NCBI GenBank assembly: GCA_018647765.1
Contig: JABGSN010000009.1
Span: 1 to 64,000, forward strand
Source: Oceanospirillaceae bacterium
GTDB lineage: Bacteria; Pseudomonadota; Gammaproteobacteria; Pseudomonadales; Balneatricaceae
Direction of reading: 5' to 3'
DNA length: 64,000 bases
The notes under the pieces: model-generated
What the model was told of the DNA's origin: nothing
Database searches by the model: none
The model's input: the letters and a program-made list of their open reading frames with translations, nothing else
Shown: in pieces, positions 26,082-34,183 of the stretch
How the letters are laid out: each line of letters starts with the position of its first letter
How positions within the stretch are numbered: the first letter of the stretch is position 1
Translations under genes and position numbers: made by a program

Positions 26082-27262
26082 GCCACGTGCTCTTGGCGTT
26101 GGGCGATAAAACCATTAATGCGAGCGCAGGCTTCAGTAAGCAGGCTATCATCGGCAGTGTAGGAAATGCGCACCCAGCCATAGGCGGTTTTTCCAAATGC
26201 GCCTGCATCCAATACAGCTACGCCGGTAGCGGCATATAACGCATTGGCAAACTCTAGGCCATCCATACCTAATGCGCGCACGTCCATCATGATGAACATG
26301 CCTGCTTGAGGTTTAAGTATGGGCGTGAGTGGATTACCGCTTAAGGCATTAAATACTAAGTCGCGACGTTGTTTAAAGGCGGTGCGAATGGCGGCGCTGG
26401 CGGCGGCTGACTGATCTAAGGCTGCGTGGGCCGCCGCTTGGGTAAAACCGGGTAAACCATACAGCATACATAAACCTAGATTGGAGAAGTGCGCTATTAG
26501 GGCCCCGGGGGCAATTGCCCAACCTACACGCCAACCGGTCATAGCATAGGTTTTAGATAAGCTGTTGAGGGTGACCGTACGTTCAAACATTTGTGGTCGC
26601 TGGGCAATGCTAATGTGCTGACCTTCAAACACAAGCTCACCATAGACTTCATCTGAGATGACCCACAGATCGTGGTCTAGGGCGAGGGCACAGAGATCGT
26701 CTATTTCTGACTCAGACATCATCACACCCGTTGGGTTGTTGGGGTTAGTAATGAGTATGGCTTTGGTGTTAGGGGTGATGGCAGCACGAGCAGCGCGCGC
26801 ATCAAAGCGAAAGCCACTGTCGGCACTTTGGGGCACAGCAACTAACTCTGCACCAGAGGCGCGTATGGTGGCCTCGTAGGTGACGTACATGGGGTCAAGT
26901 GCCAACACCTGATCACCCGCATTGAGTAAACATAAGCTGGCGGCAAATAAAGCGTTTTGTGCACCCGCGAACAACATCACATTGTCGGCATCTAATGCCC
27001 CTGTGTTTGGCGTTTGAAATCGCTCGGCAATGAGTTGGCGCACTTCTGGCCGACCGGTGACCAATTGATAGTGAGTGTCGCCCTGTTGGAGTGCAGCAAT
27101 GGCTGCAGCAGTGATGTTTTCTGGGGTGGAAAAATCGGGGTCGCCCACGCTTAATACAATCACATCTTCACCACCAGCTGCGGCTTGTACTGCGACTTCA
27201 TGCAGGTCCCATGCGGCTGCACCCTCGCCATCAATACACTGAGTTAGTTGGGAAAATTGCAT
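26078..27262 (-). CDS. aruH: Class I aminotransferase, arginine:pyruvate transaminase-like
   Basis: This 394-residue fold-type I PLP enzyme resembles AruH of Pseudomonas, which transfers the alpha-amino group of arginine to pyruvate. Seen are GEGAAAWDLHEVAVQAAAGG near the start, NPNNPTGVMMSESEIDDL, WVISDEVYGELVFEG, the Schiff-base lysine in LNSLSKTYAMTGWRVGWAI (about residue 235), and NLGLCMLYGLPGFTQAAAH. I placed the start at ATG 27262, which leaves the operator-like palindrome at 27287-27308 outside the gene. The upstream reading to 27328 would run through that palindrome. It forms a coupled pair with aruI and is divergent from a BetI-like TetR gene. Confidence 0.88.
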   Translation of the reverse strand: MQFSQLTQCIDGEGAAAWDLHEVAVQAAAGGEDVIVLSVGDPDFSTPENITAAAIAALQQGDTHYQLVTGRPEVRQLIAERFQTPNTGALDADNVMLFAGAQNALFAASLCLLNAGDQVLALDPMYVTYEATIRASGAELVAVPQSADSGFRFDARAARAAITPNTKAILITNPNNPTGVMMSESEIDDLCALALDHDLWVISDEVYGELVFEGQHISIAQRPQMFERTVTLNSLSKTYAMTGWRVGWAIAPGALIAHFSNLGLCMLYGLPGFTQAAAHAALDQSAAASAAIRTAFKQRRDLVFNALSGNPLTPILKPQAGMFIMMDVRALGMDGLEFANALYAATGVAVLDAGAFGKTAYGWVRISYTADDSLLTEACARINGFIAQRQEHVA

Positions 27263-27286
27263 ATATGCCTCTGAACTAATAACACC

Positions 27287-27308
27287 ACTATTGAACGATC
27301 GTACAATA
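27287..27308. promoter_or_regulatory. Putative TetR operator, aruH / TetR divergent region
   Basis: ATTGAACGATCGTACAAT (27290-27307) is an imperfect palindrome around CGATCG. Bases 27287-27308 recur exactly, as the reverse complement, at 31050-31071 upstream of the ABC operon and the DDAH-like gene. The core resembles BetI-type sites (TTGAACG with CAA), which fits the adjacent regulator. Binding is inferred. Confidence 0.75.
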
Positions 27309-27311
27309 GTA

Positions 27312-27329
27312 ATTGAGCACTTGCTCAAT
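27312..27329. promoter_or_regulatory. Second palindrome in the aruH / TetR divergent region
   Basis: ATTGAGCA-CT-TGCTCAAT is a perfect 8-bp-arm inverted repeat four bases beyond the first operator. It shares the ATTGA outer arms with that site but not the CGATCG core. It could be a second TetR half of a cooperative pair or the site of another factor. Confidence 0.55.
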
Positions 27330-27365
27330 AGTCAAATAAAGTCGACAATTAGGGTTAATTAATTT

Positions 27366-27986
27366 GTGGGTTTCGAAATTACTTTGAAGAAAAAAACGGA
27401 TCGTTTATCGCCTCCTGAAAGGCGCAGCCAACTCGTAGAAGCGACGCTCACGTGTTTAATGCGTGATGGTGCAGAAGGCTTGTCGTCTCGCAAGATTTGT
27501 GCCCAAGCGGGTGTCTCGGTGGGGTTGCTCAATCACCACTTTGCGAGTCAAATTGAGTTATTGGCGGTGGCTTATGAAGCCATTTCATTACGTTACCACC
27601 AAGCCTTAGAAACCCGCATAGATAACGATTTGAACAACCAAGATGCGCCTATAAAAACCTTGGTGGCCTGCGCCTTTGAAGCGGATATCATGTGTCCAGA
27701 TCAGCTGCGGGCATGGGTAGTGTTTTGGTCAAAAACCATCGACGCGCCGGTGATGAGAGCCATGCACGACACCATTAATGAACGTTTACACGCTTTCCTA
27801 GTAACGGTGCTGGCTAAGTCTTTACCGCAACACAATGAGCAACAATTAAGAGTGCTTGCGGTTGAATACAGCGCCTTGGTCGACGGACTTTGGTTAGACT
27901 GGAGTTTGAATGGCAATAACCAAGATGACAGCCTGTGGCAGACTATCCTTAATCAATGGCTTGAGCGGACCTTAGCCTTGGCTTAA
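27366..27986 (+). CDS. TetR-family regulator, BetI-like
   Basis: This 206-residue protein has an N-terminal helix-turn-helix (about residues 17-62; RRSQLVEATLTCLMRDGAEG and AQAGVSVGLLNHHFASQIEL) and an all-helical ligand domain ending in VEYSALVDGLWLDWSL, as in BetI. The start given is GTG at 27366; ATG at 27384 or later in-frame codons would lose only the basic tail. It is divergent from aruH and converges with the ABC operon. The shared palindromes imply that it controls both aruHI and the ABC/DDAH genes. The ligand is unknown; arginine, 2-ketoarginine or a methylated guanidine are reasonable guesses. Confidence 0.9.
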   Translation: MGFEITLKKKTDRLSPPERRSQLVEATLTCLMRDGAEGLSSRKICAQAGVSVGLLNHHFASQIELLAVAYEAISLRYHQALETRIDNDLNNQDAPIKTLVACAFEADIMCPDQLRAWVVFWSKTIDAPVMRAMHDTINERLHAFLVTVLAKSLPQHNEQQLRVLAVEYSALVDGLWLDWSLNGNNQDDSLWQTILNQWLERTLALA

Positions 27987-28675
27987 CCCGAGGCTTTTGG
28001 TACACGATTCTCTAACCAATGAAACAATACAACAATGACGCCGGTGAGGCAGATGTATACCCCTGCAATAAGCAATAGTGGTTCATAAATGCGGTAAGTT
28101 TCCTGGCGTATGATGGTGCCGACACCAAAAATTTCATACACGGTAATGGTGGCTGCTAAGGGGGTGGCTTTGAGTGTAAGCACCATTTCGCCAGCCAGTG
28201 TGGGCATAACGTTTTGCAAGGCTCTGGGTAACCAGATCCGGCGTAGCAATTGGAATCGGCTCATGCCACTGGCGATGCCAGCTTCTAGTTCGCCTTTGGG
28301 GACATTTTTAAAGGCACCACGCATAATCTCGCCTTCGTAGGCGGCTACACTTAAGGTAAAGGCAACAATGGCATAGGGAAACGCATCCCGTAAATAGGGC
28401 CAAATAAAGCTAGAACGAATGCCGTCCATATAAGGGAATAGGGAGCCAAGTCCGTAGTAGAGCAACCATAACTGAATCAATAATGGCGTGCCGCGAAAGG
28501 TGGTACAAAAGGCCCGTGCTGGTAGAGAAAATATTTTTGGGCCGGTCACTTGTGCCAAACCAATTGGGATGGCTAATAACATACCAAAAAATACCGCCAT
28601 CACTAACAACTGGATGGTGAGCCATGTGCCGGAGAGAAGTTTAGGGGCGTATTCGCCTAGCCAATACCATTCCAT
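27983..28675 (-). CDS. Polar amino acid ABC transporter permease (ArtM/HisM/AotM type)
   Basis: This 230-residue inner-membrane permease has about five helices. The EAA loop is seen as YEGEIMRGAFKNVPKGELEA with GIASGMSRFQLLRRIWLPRA, and the start WYWLGEYAPKLLSGTWLTIQL is typical of HisM/ArtM. It is the last gene of the importer operon and overlaps the convergent TetR gene by 4 bases. The substrate is inferred as a basic amino acid (arginine or a methylarginine) from context and the HisM-type sequence. Confidence 0.92.
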   Translation of the reverse strand: MEWYWLGEYAPKLLSGTWLTIQLLVMAVFFGMLLAIPIGLAQVTGPKIFSLPARAFCTTFRGTPLLIQLWLLYYGLGSLFPYMDGIRSSFIWPYLRDAFPYAIVAFTLSVAAYEGEIMRGAFKNVPKGELEAGIASGMSRFQLLRRIWLPRALQNVMPTLAGEMVLTLKATPLAATITVYEIFGVGTIIRQETYRIYEPLLLIAGVYICLTGVIVVLFHWLENRVPKASG

Positions 28676-28676
28676 G

Positions 28677-29402
28677 TTAATGTCCTAGGCTAGTCATGCC
28701 ACGGCTAGAACGGCGTTCAAGCCATTTAAAGCAGAGGTTAGAAATAAGGGTGACGCTCAAGTAAATGGCCGCCGCAATAAGAAAGAACTCTAAATAATAA
28801 CGTGTAGTGCCTGCTGCCACTCGCGTGGTAAGGGTCAGTTCTTGAAAACCTACTACGGCTAACAGAGCCGTGTCTTTGGTCACAATGAGCCACAAGTTGG
28901 ACATACCTGGCAGGGCGAGAGGGATCATTGCAGGTATAGTAATGCGCCTAAATAGGGTCCAGCGTGACATACCAAAAGCCCTTCCCGCTTCTAGCTGGCC
29001 TTTGGGGATGGCTTGTAAGGCACCACGGATGACTTCCGTAGAATAAGCCCCTTGTACCACACCTAAAACCACGATGCCGGCAATTAAACCGCTAATATCG
29101 ATGGGCCGGTAACCTAAACTCATGAGTACTTCATTTACTAGTGCGGTGCCCGCATAGTAAAGCAACAAAATAAGTACCAACTCAGGTACTGCACGTACCA
29201 AGGTGGTGTAAGTACCTAAGCAAAAACGAGTAACAGGCCCTCCATTGATTTTGCCCAATGCACCGGCAAAACCAATGGAGGTACCTAATAGGTAGGCGCC
29301 AATGGCAATTTCTAGCGTAGCTAACAATCCATAGAAGAGGTTGTCGCCCCAGCCCATGTCTGAAAACTTTAGAATGTTGAGAAATTCTAGAAATGCGTCC
29401 AA
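28677..29402 (-). CDS. Polar amino acid ABC transporter permease (ArtQ/HisQ/AotQ type)
   Basis: This 241-residue permease pairs with the preceding HisM-type protein to form the channel. Seen are GLLATLEIAIGAYLLGTSIG, the TTLVRAVPELVLILLLYYAG segment and the EAA loop YSTEVIRGALQAIPKGQLEA with GRAFGMSRWTLFRRITIPAM. It starts one base upstream of the next gene's ATG region, so the permeases are coupled. A REP-like hairpin separates it from the binding-protein gene. Confidence 0.93.
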   Translation of the reverse strand: MDAFLEFLNILKFSDMGWGDNLFYGLLATLEIAIGAYLLGTSIGFAGALGKINGGPVTRFCLGTYTTLVRAVPELVLILLLYYAGTALVNEVLMSLGYRPIDISGLIAGIVVLGVVQGAYSTEVIRGALQAIPKGQLEAGRAFGMSRWTLFRRITIPAMIPLALPGMSNLWLIVTKDTALLAVVGFQELTLTTRVAAGTTRYYLEFFLIAAAIYLSVTLISNLCFKWLERRSSRGMTSLGH

Positions 29403-29421
29403 GGGAGGCCTTTTATTATAG

Positions 29422-29441
29422 ATCCTGACCTTCGTCAGGAT
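29422..29441. repeat. REP-like hairpin between binding-protein and permease genes
   Basis: ATCCTGAC-CTTC-GTCAGGAT is a perfect 8-bp-arm hairpin in the 50-base gap. A close relative lies at 6158-6173. In enteric bacteria REP elements in the hisJ-hisQ gap keep the binding-protein mRNA at a higher level than that of the membrane genes. The same place here suggests the same role. Confidence 0.7.
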
Positions 29442-29452
29442 GACTGGTTTAA

Positions 29453-30217
29453 TTAACCGCCGTAGATATCAAAATTGAAGAACGGCTTAGAGATCCTATC
29501 AAAGGTGCCGTCGGCACGAATTTGATCAATGGCCGCGTTGATCTTAGCTTTTAGATCTGAACCTTTGCGCAAACCTACACCTACACCCGGACCAAAGATG
29601 GCTACATCATGTAAGTCGCCTTTGATTTCACAACATTGGCCTTCGGTAGACTCTAAGAATGGCTGCATGGCCATGCTGTCACCTACCACTGCGTCAATAC
29701 GACCTGAGAACAGGTCTTGGTTGTGCTCGTCGAAGTTTTGGTAAGACTTAATCGTCGCACTACCCATGTGGGCTTCAACATAGTTGGCGTGAGTGGTGGC
29801 TACTTGTACACCAATATACATACCATCTGTGCTGGCCGCGTCGGCGCTGATGTTAGAGTCTTTAGGCGCCACAATCACAGCAGGAGTGTTGTAGTATTTG
29901 TTAGAGAAGTCGATGGTTTTCATGCGTTCTTCGGTGATCGACATGGAGTTGATAATGGCATCAATTTTGTTCGATGTGAGGGCAGGGATCAGGCCGTCCC
30001 ATGCGGTTTTAACCCATACGCAGTCTTCATTCATGGCCGCACAAATAGCGTCGGCAATCTGAATTTCCCAACCTTCAAGTTGGCCAGAGGCGCTTTCCGC
30101 AGAAAACGGCAGGTAAGGCGCTGGGTCTATGCCAATACGTATTTCAGCTTGACTTACACCCGCCACTAATACCAAGGAGGCTGCGGAGCCTAAGAGTACA
30201 CTTTTTAATTTTTTCAT
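29453..30217 (-). CDS. Periplasmic amino-acid-binding protein (HisJ/ArtJ/AotJ type)
   Basis: This 254-residue solute-binding protein has a signal peptide (MKKLKSVLLGSAASLVLVAG, cleavage near SQA-EIR) and the SBP family 3 fold. Seen are IRIGIDPAPYLPFSAESASG, ISEEMR-like MSITEERMKTIDFSNKYYNT, and GRIDAVVGDSMAMQPFLES. These resemble proteins that bind lysine, arginine, ornithine or histidine. The likely ligand is arginine or a guanidino derivative, since the operon shares its operator with aruHI. It follows the ATPase gene by 20 bases. Confidence 0.92.
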   Translation of the reverse strand: MKKLKSVLLGSAASLVLVAGVSQAEIRIGIDPAPYLPFSAESASGQLEGWEIQIADAICAAMNEDCVWVKTAWDGLIPALTSNKIDAIINSMSITEERMKTIDFSNKYYNTPAVIVAPKDSNISADAASTDGMYIGVQVATTHANYVEAHMGSATIKSYQNFDEHNQDLFSGRIDAVVGDSMAMQPFLESTEGQCCEIKGDLHDVAIFGPGVGVGLRKGSDLKAKINAAIDQIRADGTFDRISKPFFNFDIYGG

Positions 30218-30237
30218 AACTATTTTTCCTTTTTATT

Positions 30238-31023
30238 TTAATGGACACTGTTTACAAAGGCTCGACAACGAGCGCTTTCAGATTCGTTAAATACTTTTTG
30301 TGGGCTGCCTTGTTCTTCAATGCGGCCCTCGTGCAAAAATATGATTTGGTTTGACACGTCTCGCGCAAAACGCATTTCATGGGTCACCATAATCATGGTT
30401 TTTCCTTCTTCGGCAATGCCACGTATGACTTTTAATACTTCACCCACTAACTCAGGGTCTAAGGCTGAAGTTGGCTCATCAAATAGCATCATTTTTGGTT
30501 GCATGGCTAGCGCCCGAGCAATGGCAGCGCGTTGTTGTTGACCGCCGGATAAATGCATTGGATACGCATCTCGCTTATCCCATAAACCTACCCGGTTAAG
30601 TAACTGTTCAGCTTCGTCGATGGCTTGCGCTTTGTCTGTACCGAGCACATGTATCGGCGCTTCGATGATGTTCTTAATCACTGTTTGGTGTTGCCAAAGA
30701 TTAAAGTTTTGGAACACCATACCCAAATTGGTACGTAGGCGTTGAATTTGTTTTTGCCGTTGGGCAGCCAGAATGAGGCCTTGACTGTTGTATTTAAATT
30801 CGATGGCTTCACCAGCAATGCTAATAGCACCCTGGCTGGGCATTTCCAGTAAGTTGAGACAGCGTAAGAAGGTGGATTTCCCAGAACCACTAGAACCAAT
30901 AACAGACCATACTTCTCCGTCTTTTGCCTGCATAGAAATGCCTTTCAGAACTTCATTGTCACCAAAGGATTTATGTAAATCATGCACATCTAAGGCGATA
31001 TTTACTTGCGAATGTTGGGGCAT
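30238..31023 (-). CDS. Polar amino acid ABC transporter ATP-binding protein
   Basis: This 261-residue ATPase of the HisP/ArtP group has Walker A (VIGSSGSGKSTFLRCLNLLE), the signature MHLSGGQQQRAAIARALAMQ, Walker B (MMLFDEPTSALDPELVGEV) and the switch MIMVTHEMRFARD. The start is set at ATG 31023. A longer frame reaches 31095 but would include the shared operator at 31050-31071 and gives an unusual Asn-rich N-terminus. It is the first gene of the operon ATPase - binding protein - two permeases. Confidence 0.95.
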   Translation of the reverse strand: MPQHSQVNIALDVHDLHKSFGDNEVLKGISMQAKDGEVWSVIGSSGSGKSTFLRCLNLLEMPSQGAISIAGEAIEFKYNSQGLILAAQRQKQIQRLRTNLGMVFQNFNLWQHQTVIKNIIEAPIHVLGTDKAQAIDEAEQLLNRVGLWDKRDAYPMHLSGGQQQRAAIARALAMQPKMMLFDEPTSALDPELVGEVLKVIRGIAEEGKTMIMVTHEMRFARDVSNQIIFLHEGRIEEQGSPQKVFNESESARCRAFVNSVH

Positions 31024-31049
31024 TGATCTAGCCTTGTCGTCATTATTAT

Positions 31050-31071
31050 TATTGTACGATCGTTCAATAGT
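31050..31071. promoter_or_regulatory. Putative TetR operator, ABC operon / DDAH divergent region
   Basis: ATTGTACGATCGTTCAAT (31051-31068) is the reverse-complement copy of the palindrome upstream of aruH; 22 bases match exactly between 31050-31071 and 27287-27308. It lies 27 bases before the ATPase ATG and 46 before the DDAH-like ATG, so it can control both directions. Confidence 0.78.
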
Positions 31072-31116
31072 ATTCAACGGCGATGTATTAGTCAACTACC
31101 AGCATAGGAAAAAACC

Positions 31117-31989
31117 ATGTCTAAATATGGGTGCCAATCAATGTCTTTGCCATTACAACGCGTGCTCATGCGAGGCCCCAAAGGGAGCCTGCTGAATGCT
31201 GATGCTAAGCAATGGCATTACGGGCTAACCTTTGATGCTAATTTGGCGCTCGAGCAGTACCAAGCGTTTCGTGACTTAGTGCTCGCCTGCGGTACTGCCA
31301 TCATTGACATTGAGGATGTAAACGATGGCTTGGCCGACGCGATGTTTACCCACGACCCGTCATTAATGAGCGATCATGGGGCCATCATCCTCAACATGGG
31401 TAAGCCGTTGCGTAAGGCAGAACCTGAATTACATGAGCAAGCATATATTAACGCCGGTATTCCTATTTTGGGCCGTGTACAGGCGCCTGGCCAAATCGAA
31501 GGAGGGGACTGCATTTGGCTGGATCAAAACACCTTGGTGGTAGGCCGTGGTTTTCGCTCTAATCAAGCTGGTATTGAACAGCTGCAAGCCATGTTGGCAC
31601 CCTATGGGGTTGATGTCCTTGGTTTCGATTTGCCCGTTTGGCATGGCGCGGCAGCGTGTTTGCACCTAATGTCTGTGATTTCACCTTTGGCCCCAGACCT
31701 TGCCTTAATCCATGCGCCATTGGTGCCGACCGCTTTGTATCAACTGATGCAATCCAAGGGTATCGAGCTGATTGAGGCCCCTAATGATGAGTTTTTGGCA
31801 AGCAGTGGGCTTAATTTAAACGTGCTCCCCACAGCACCTAAAGATTGCATTATGATTGACGGCTTCCCCGCCACTAAAGCGGCTATGGAAGCCGCAGGTT
31901 GCACAGTTCAAATCTTTGCTGGAGATGCGCTTTGTATCGCTTGTGAAGGTGGGCCGACCTGCCTTACTCGTCCGGTGCTGAGGGCTTAA
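31117..31989 (+). CDS. Dimethylarginine dimethylaminohydrolase / arginine deiminase-like guanidine hydrolase
   Basis: This 290-residue protein belongs to the amidinotransferase/DDAH superfamily (alpha/beta propeller). Seen are VNDGLADAMFTHDPSLMSDH with the Asp/His region, IEGGDCIWLDQNTLVVGRGF, VWHGAAACLHLMSVISPLAP with the catalytic His, and the C-terminal nucleophilic Cys in CEGGPTCLTRPVLRA. It would hydrolyse N-methylated arginine to citrulline and methylamines, or arginine to citrulline and ammonia. Next to an arginine-type importer and aruHI both are plausible. The start at 31117 (ATG) is kept; a later ATG at 31141 is also possible. Exact substrate unresolved. Confidence 0.85.
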   Translation: MSKYGCQSMSLPLQRVLMRGPKGSLLNADAKQWHYGLTFDANLALEQYQAFRDLVLACGTAIIDIEDVNDGLADAMFTHDPSLMSDHGAIILNMGKPLRKAEPELHEQAYINAGIPILGRVQAPGQIEGGDCIWLDQNTLVVGRGFRSNQAGIEQLQAMLAPYGVDVLGFDLPVWHGAAACLHLMSVISPLAPDLALIHAPLVPTALYQLMQSKGIELIEAPNDEFLASSGLNLNVLPTAPKDCIMIDGFPATKAAMEAAGCTVQIFAGDALCIACEGGPTCLTRPVLRA

Positions 31990-32006
31990 GTTGACATCAG
32001 GCGTTT

Positions 32007-33098
32007 TTAACGGGCAATAAAAAATTGATGTAGCGGTGGCATAACTTGGGCTACTTCAACACCTAATTGCTGGGCGGCGTGGGTGGGCCAGTATGGGTCG
32101 CGTAGCATTTCTCTTGCCAGCAACACAATGTCGGCTTGGCCGGTGACGATGATATTTTCGGCTTGATCGGCTTGCGTGATTTCGCCCACCGCCATACTCA
32201 TTAAACCGGTACTTTGGCGTAGGTCTGCTGCCATGCCTACTTGTTGAGTGATGCCTCCATTAATCGAACCTCGGGCTGCAGGTGTGGCGCCGCCAGAGCT
32301 ACAGTCTACTAAATCTACTCCAAGGTCTTTAAGCCATGTGGCTACTTGGATATTGTCTTGCACGGTTAAACCGCCTTCTACCCAATCGGTCATGGATAGG
32401 CGTACGGCTAATGGCAAATGTTGGGGCCAGACCTCTCTCACTTTTTGCGTGGTCTCCAATAAAAATTTAGCTCGGCCGCGCAAGTCTCCACCGTAGCCGT
32501 CGTTACGGGTATTGACCAGTGGGCTTAAGAAACTATGCAGCAAATACCCATGGGCGCAGTGGATCTCTAGCAATTCGTAGCCCGCTTCCACGGCGCGACC
32601 GGCTGCCGCTACAAAACCGTCTTGTACTCGGTCAATGTCAGTTTGTGACATTTGTTTTGGGGTTTTCCACAGGCGCGTACCGTCGTCGTCGAAGGGTGCG
32701 TCTGTCGGGCCTAAGGTGTCCCAACCGCCTTCGGCATCGGTGAGTTGTTGCCCGCCTATCCATGGGGGTGCGCTGCTGCCCTTGCGGCCAGAGTGCGCCA
32801 ATTGCATACCGGCAACGGCGCCTTGGCTTTTAATAAACGCAATGATCGGTTTGAGCGCCTCAACCTGATCATTGTTCCACAGGCCCATACAAGCGGGTGT
32901 TATACGCCCTTCTGGCAAAACAGCGGTGGCTTCAGTAATAACTAACCCAGCTCCGCCTACGGCTTTTGAACCCAGCTGAGACATATGCCACGCTTGGGCT
33001 ACGCCATCTATTGCGCTGTATTGGCACATGGGAGCCACACCAATACGATTACGCAAAGTGATGCTTTTGATGGTGAGGGGGCTAAAAAGGTAGGACAT
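32007..33098 (-). CDS. Old yellow enzyme family NADH:flavin oxidoreductase (YqjM-like)
   Basis: This 363-residue FMN-binding TIM barrel has YqjM-class marks. Seen are LFSPLTIKSITLRNRIGVAP, MCQYSAIDGVAQAWHMSQLG with the Cys that tunes FMN, AVAGMQLAHSGRKGSS, and the active-site His pair in LLEIHCAHGYLLHSFLSPL. It is expected to reduce activated C=C bonds with NADPH. I set the start at ATG 33098, which is the normal family start (MSYLFSPL); a longer frame to 33140 has no support. No clear operon partner. Confidence 0.93.
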   Translation of the reverse strand: MSYLFSPLTIKSITLRNRIGVAPMCQYSAIDGVAQAWHMSQLGSKAVGGAGLVITEATAVLPEGRITPACMGLWNNDQVEALKPIIAFIKSQGAVAGMQLAHSGRKGSSAPPWIGGQQLTDAEGGWDTLGPTDAPFDDDGTRLWKTPKQMSQTDIDRVQDGFVAAAGRAVEAGYELLEIHCAHGYLLHSFLSPLVNTRNDGYGGDLRGRAKFLLETTQKVREVWPQHLPLAVRLSMTDWVEGGLTVQDNIQVATWLKDLGVDLVDCSSGGATPAARGSINGGITQQVGMAADLRQSTGLMSMAVGEITQADQAENIIVTGQADIVLLAREMLRDPYWPTHAAQQLGVEVAQVMPPLHQFFIAR

Positions 33099-33266
33099 AA
33101 TGCCGGCTCCAATGAAATGAGTTTGGGGTGTGGTGACCACTTAAAGTGACCATGACATGGCCAATGAATAAGGTCAATAGTTGGGTCGAAGCGTGATTAA
33201 AAATTTTGATTAATAGTTGCAAAAACAGAGGGTTAAGTTTTATCATCGAGCTTTTGGAGTTTACCC

Positions 33267-33614
33267 ATGAACATCGCCCGTCATCAAACTAATGAGCGTA
33301 CCAGTAAAGTTGTAGTACACAATAACGTGGCTTATTTATGTGGCCAGGTGGCTGCCGATGCCAATACCGACATTACCGAACAAACACAAACCATGTTAGC
33401 TAAGGTCGATGAGCTATTAGCCAGTGTTGGGTCAGATTCAACGCGTATGTTGAGCGCTACCATATACCTTAAAACCATGGATGATTTTGCCGCCATGAAC
33501 TTAGTTTGGAATGCATGGGTACCCACGGGCCATGCGCCAGCAAGGGCCTGCGTACAAGCGGCCATGGCTCGCTCAACCTTATTGGTAGAAATTTCTGTGA
33601 CTGCAGCCTGTTAG
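33267..33614 (+). CDS. RidA/YjgF family enamine/imine deaminase
   Basis: This 115-residue protein has the RidA fold. [40 protein letters not shown] and the substrate-binding Arg in [20 protein letters not shown] are seen. Such proteins hydrolyse reactive enamine/imine intermediates that PLP enzymes and amine oxidases release, so it suits this amine-rich region. The ATG has a GGAG site. It is monocistronic, divergent from the OYE gene. Confidence 0.92.
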   Translation: MNIARHQTNERTSKVVVHNNVAYLCGQVAADANTDITEQTQTMLAKVDELLASVGSDSTRMLSATIYLKTMDDFAAMNLVWNAWVPTGHAPARACVQAAMARSTLLVEISVTAAC

Positions 33615-33646
33615 TGACCCTCTCCAAGCTTCGAAGGCCCGGTTGT

Positions 33647-34183
33647 TTATTGGTTAAAGCGCTTCCACCTCATGCGGCGCATGAGGTGGTCTTTAACAAT
33701 AAATTGATGGAACAGTGCGGCACCAATGTGAGCTAACAACACCAGAATCAGTAATTTGGTTAAAATAGTGTGGGCGGTACGTGTAAGTAGATCATCAAAA
33801 CTTTCTGGCATGGTAATGGTTTGAGCAAATAAGCTGGCGAAGTCAGCTTCTACGGCCATGGCCATGCCGGTGCCCACGACGCTCAGGATTAGTAGGTAGA
33901 TGAGCTTGTGAGCCACGCTAGACATCCACGCCATGCGCGAGCCTTGTGGATTGGCAGACTCAGGCTTATTGCGTAACTTGATGTTTAAATACCTTAAGAT
34001 CAGCAATAACCCTATAATTAAACCAAATAGGGCATGGCCTTGTAATGCAGATAATTTTTCGGGGTCTGAGTTGGGTGTGTGCTCTAGTAATATAGTGCCC
34101 TGCAGCAATGACAAAATGACCAGCACAGCCATGAGCCAATGTAATGCCACGGCGATGCGGTTGTATTGAGTGGTTGAGTTCAT
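33647..34183 (-). CDS. Cytochrome b561 family protein
   Basis: This 178-residue membrane protein has four helices with heme-ligand histidines in YNRIAVALHWLMAVLVILSL, LQGHALFGLIIGLLLI, MSSVAHKLIYLLILSVVGTG and LVLLAHIGAALFHQFIVKDH. It belongs to the short bacterial CybB group, thought to move electrons from the quinone pool. It overlaps the upstream P-loop gene by 4 bases, which implies cotranscription with it and perhaps with SQR. Confidence 0.92.
   Translation of the reverse strand: MNSTTQYNRIAVALHWLMAVLVILSLLQGTILLEHTPNSDPEKLSALQGHALFGLIIGLLLILRYLNIKLRNKPESANPQGSRMAWMSSVAHKLIYLLILSVVGTGMAMAVEADFASLFAQTITMPESFDDLLTRTAHTILTKLLILVLLAHIGAALFHQFIVKDHLMRRMRWKRFNQ

Noticed and set aside
31024-31095. 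N-terminal extension of the ABC ATPase
   Set aside because: It would code through the shared TetR operator and gives an atypical Asn-rich start; ATG 31023 fits the family.
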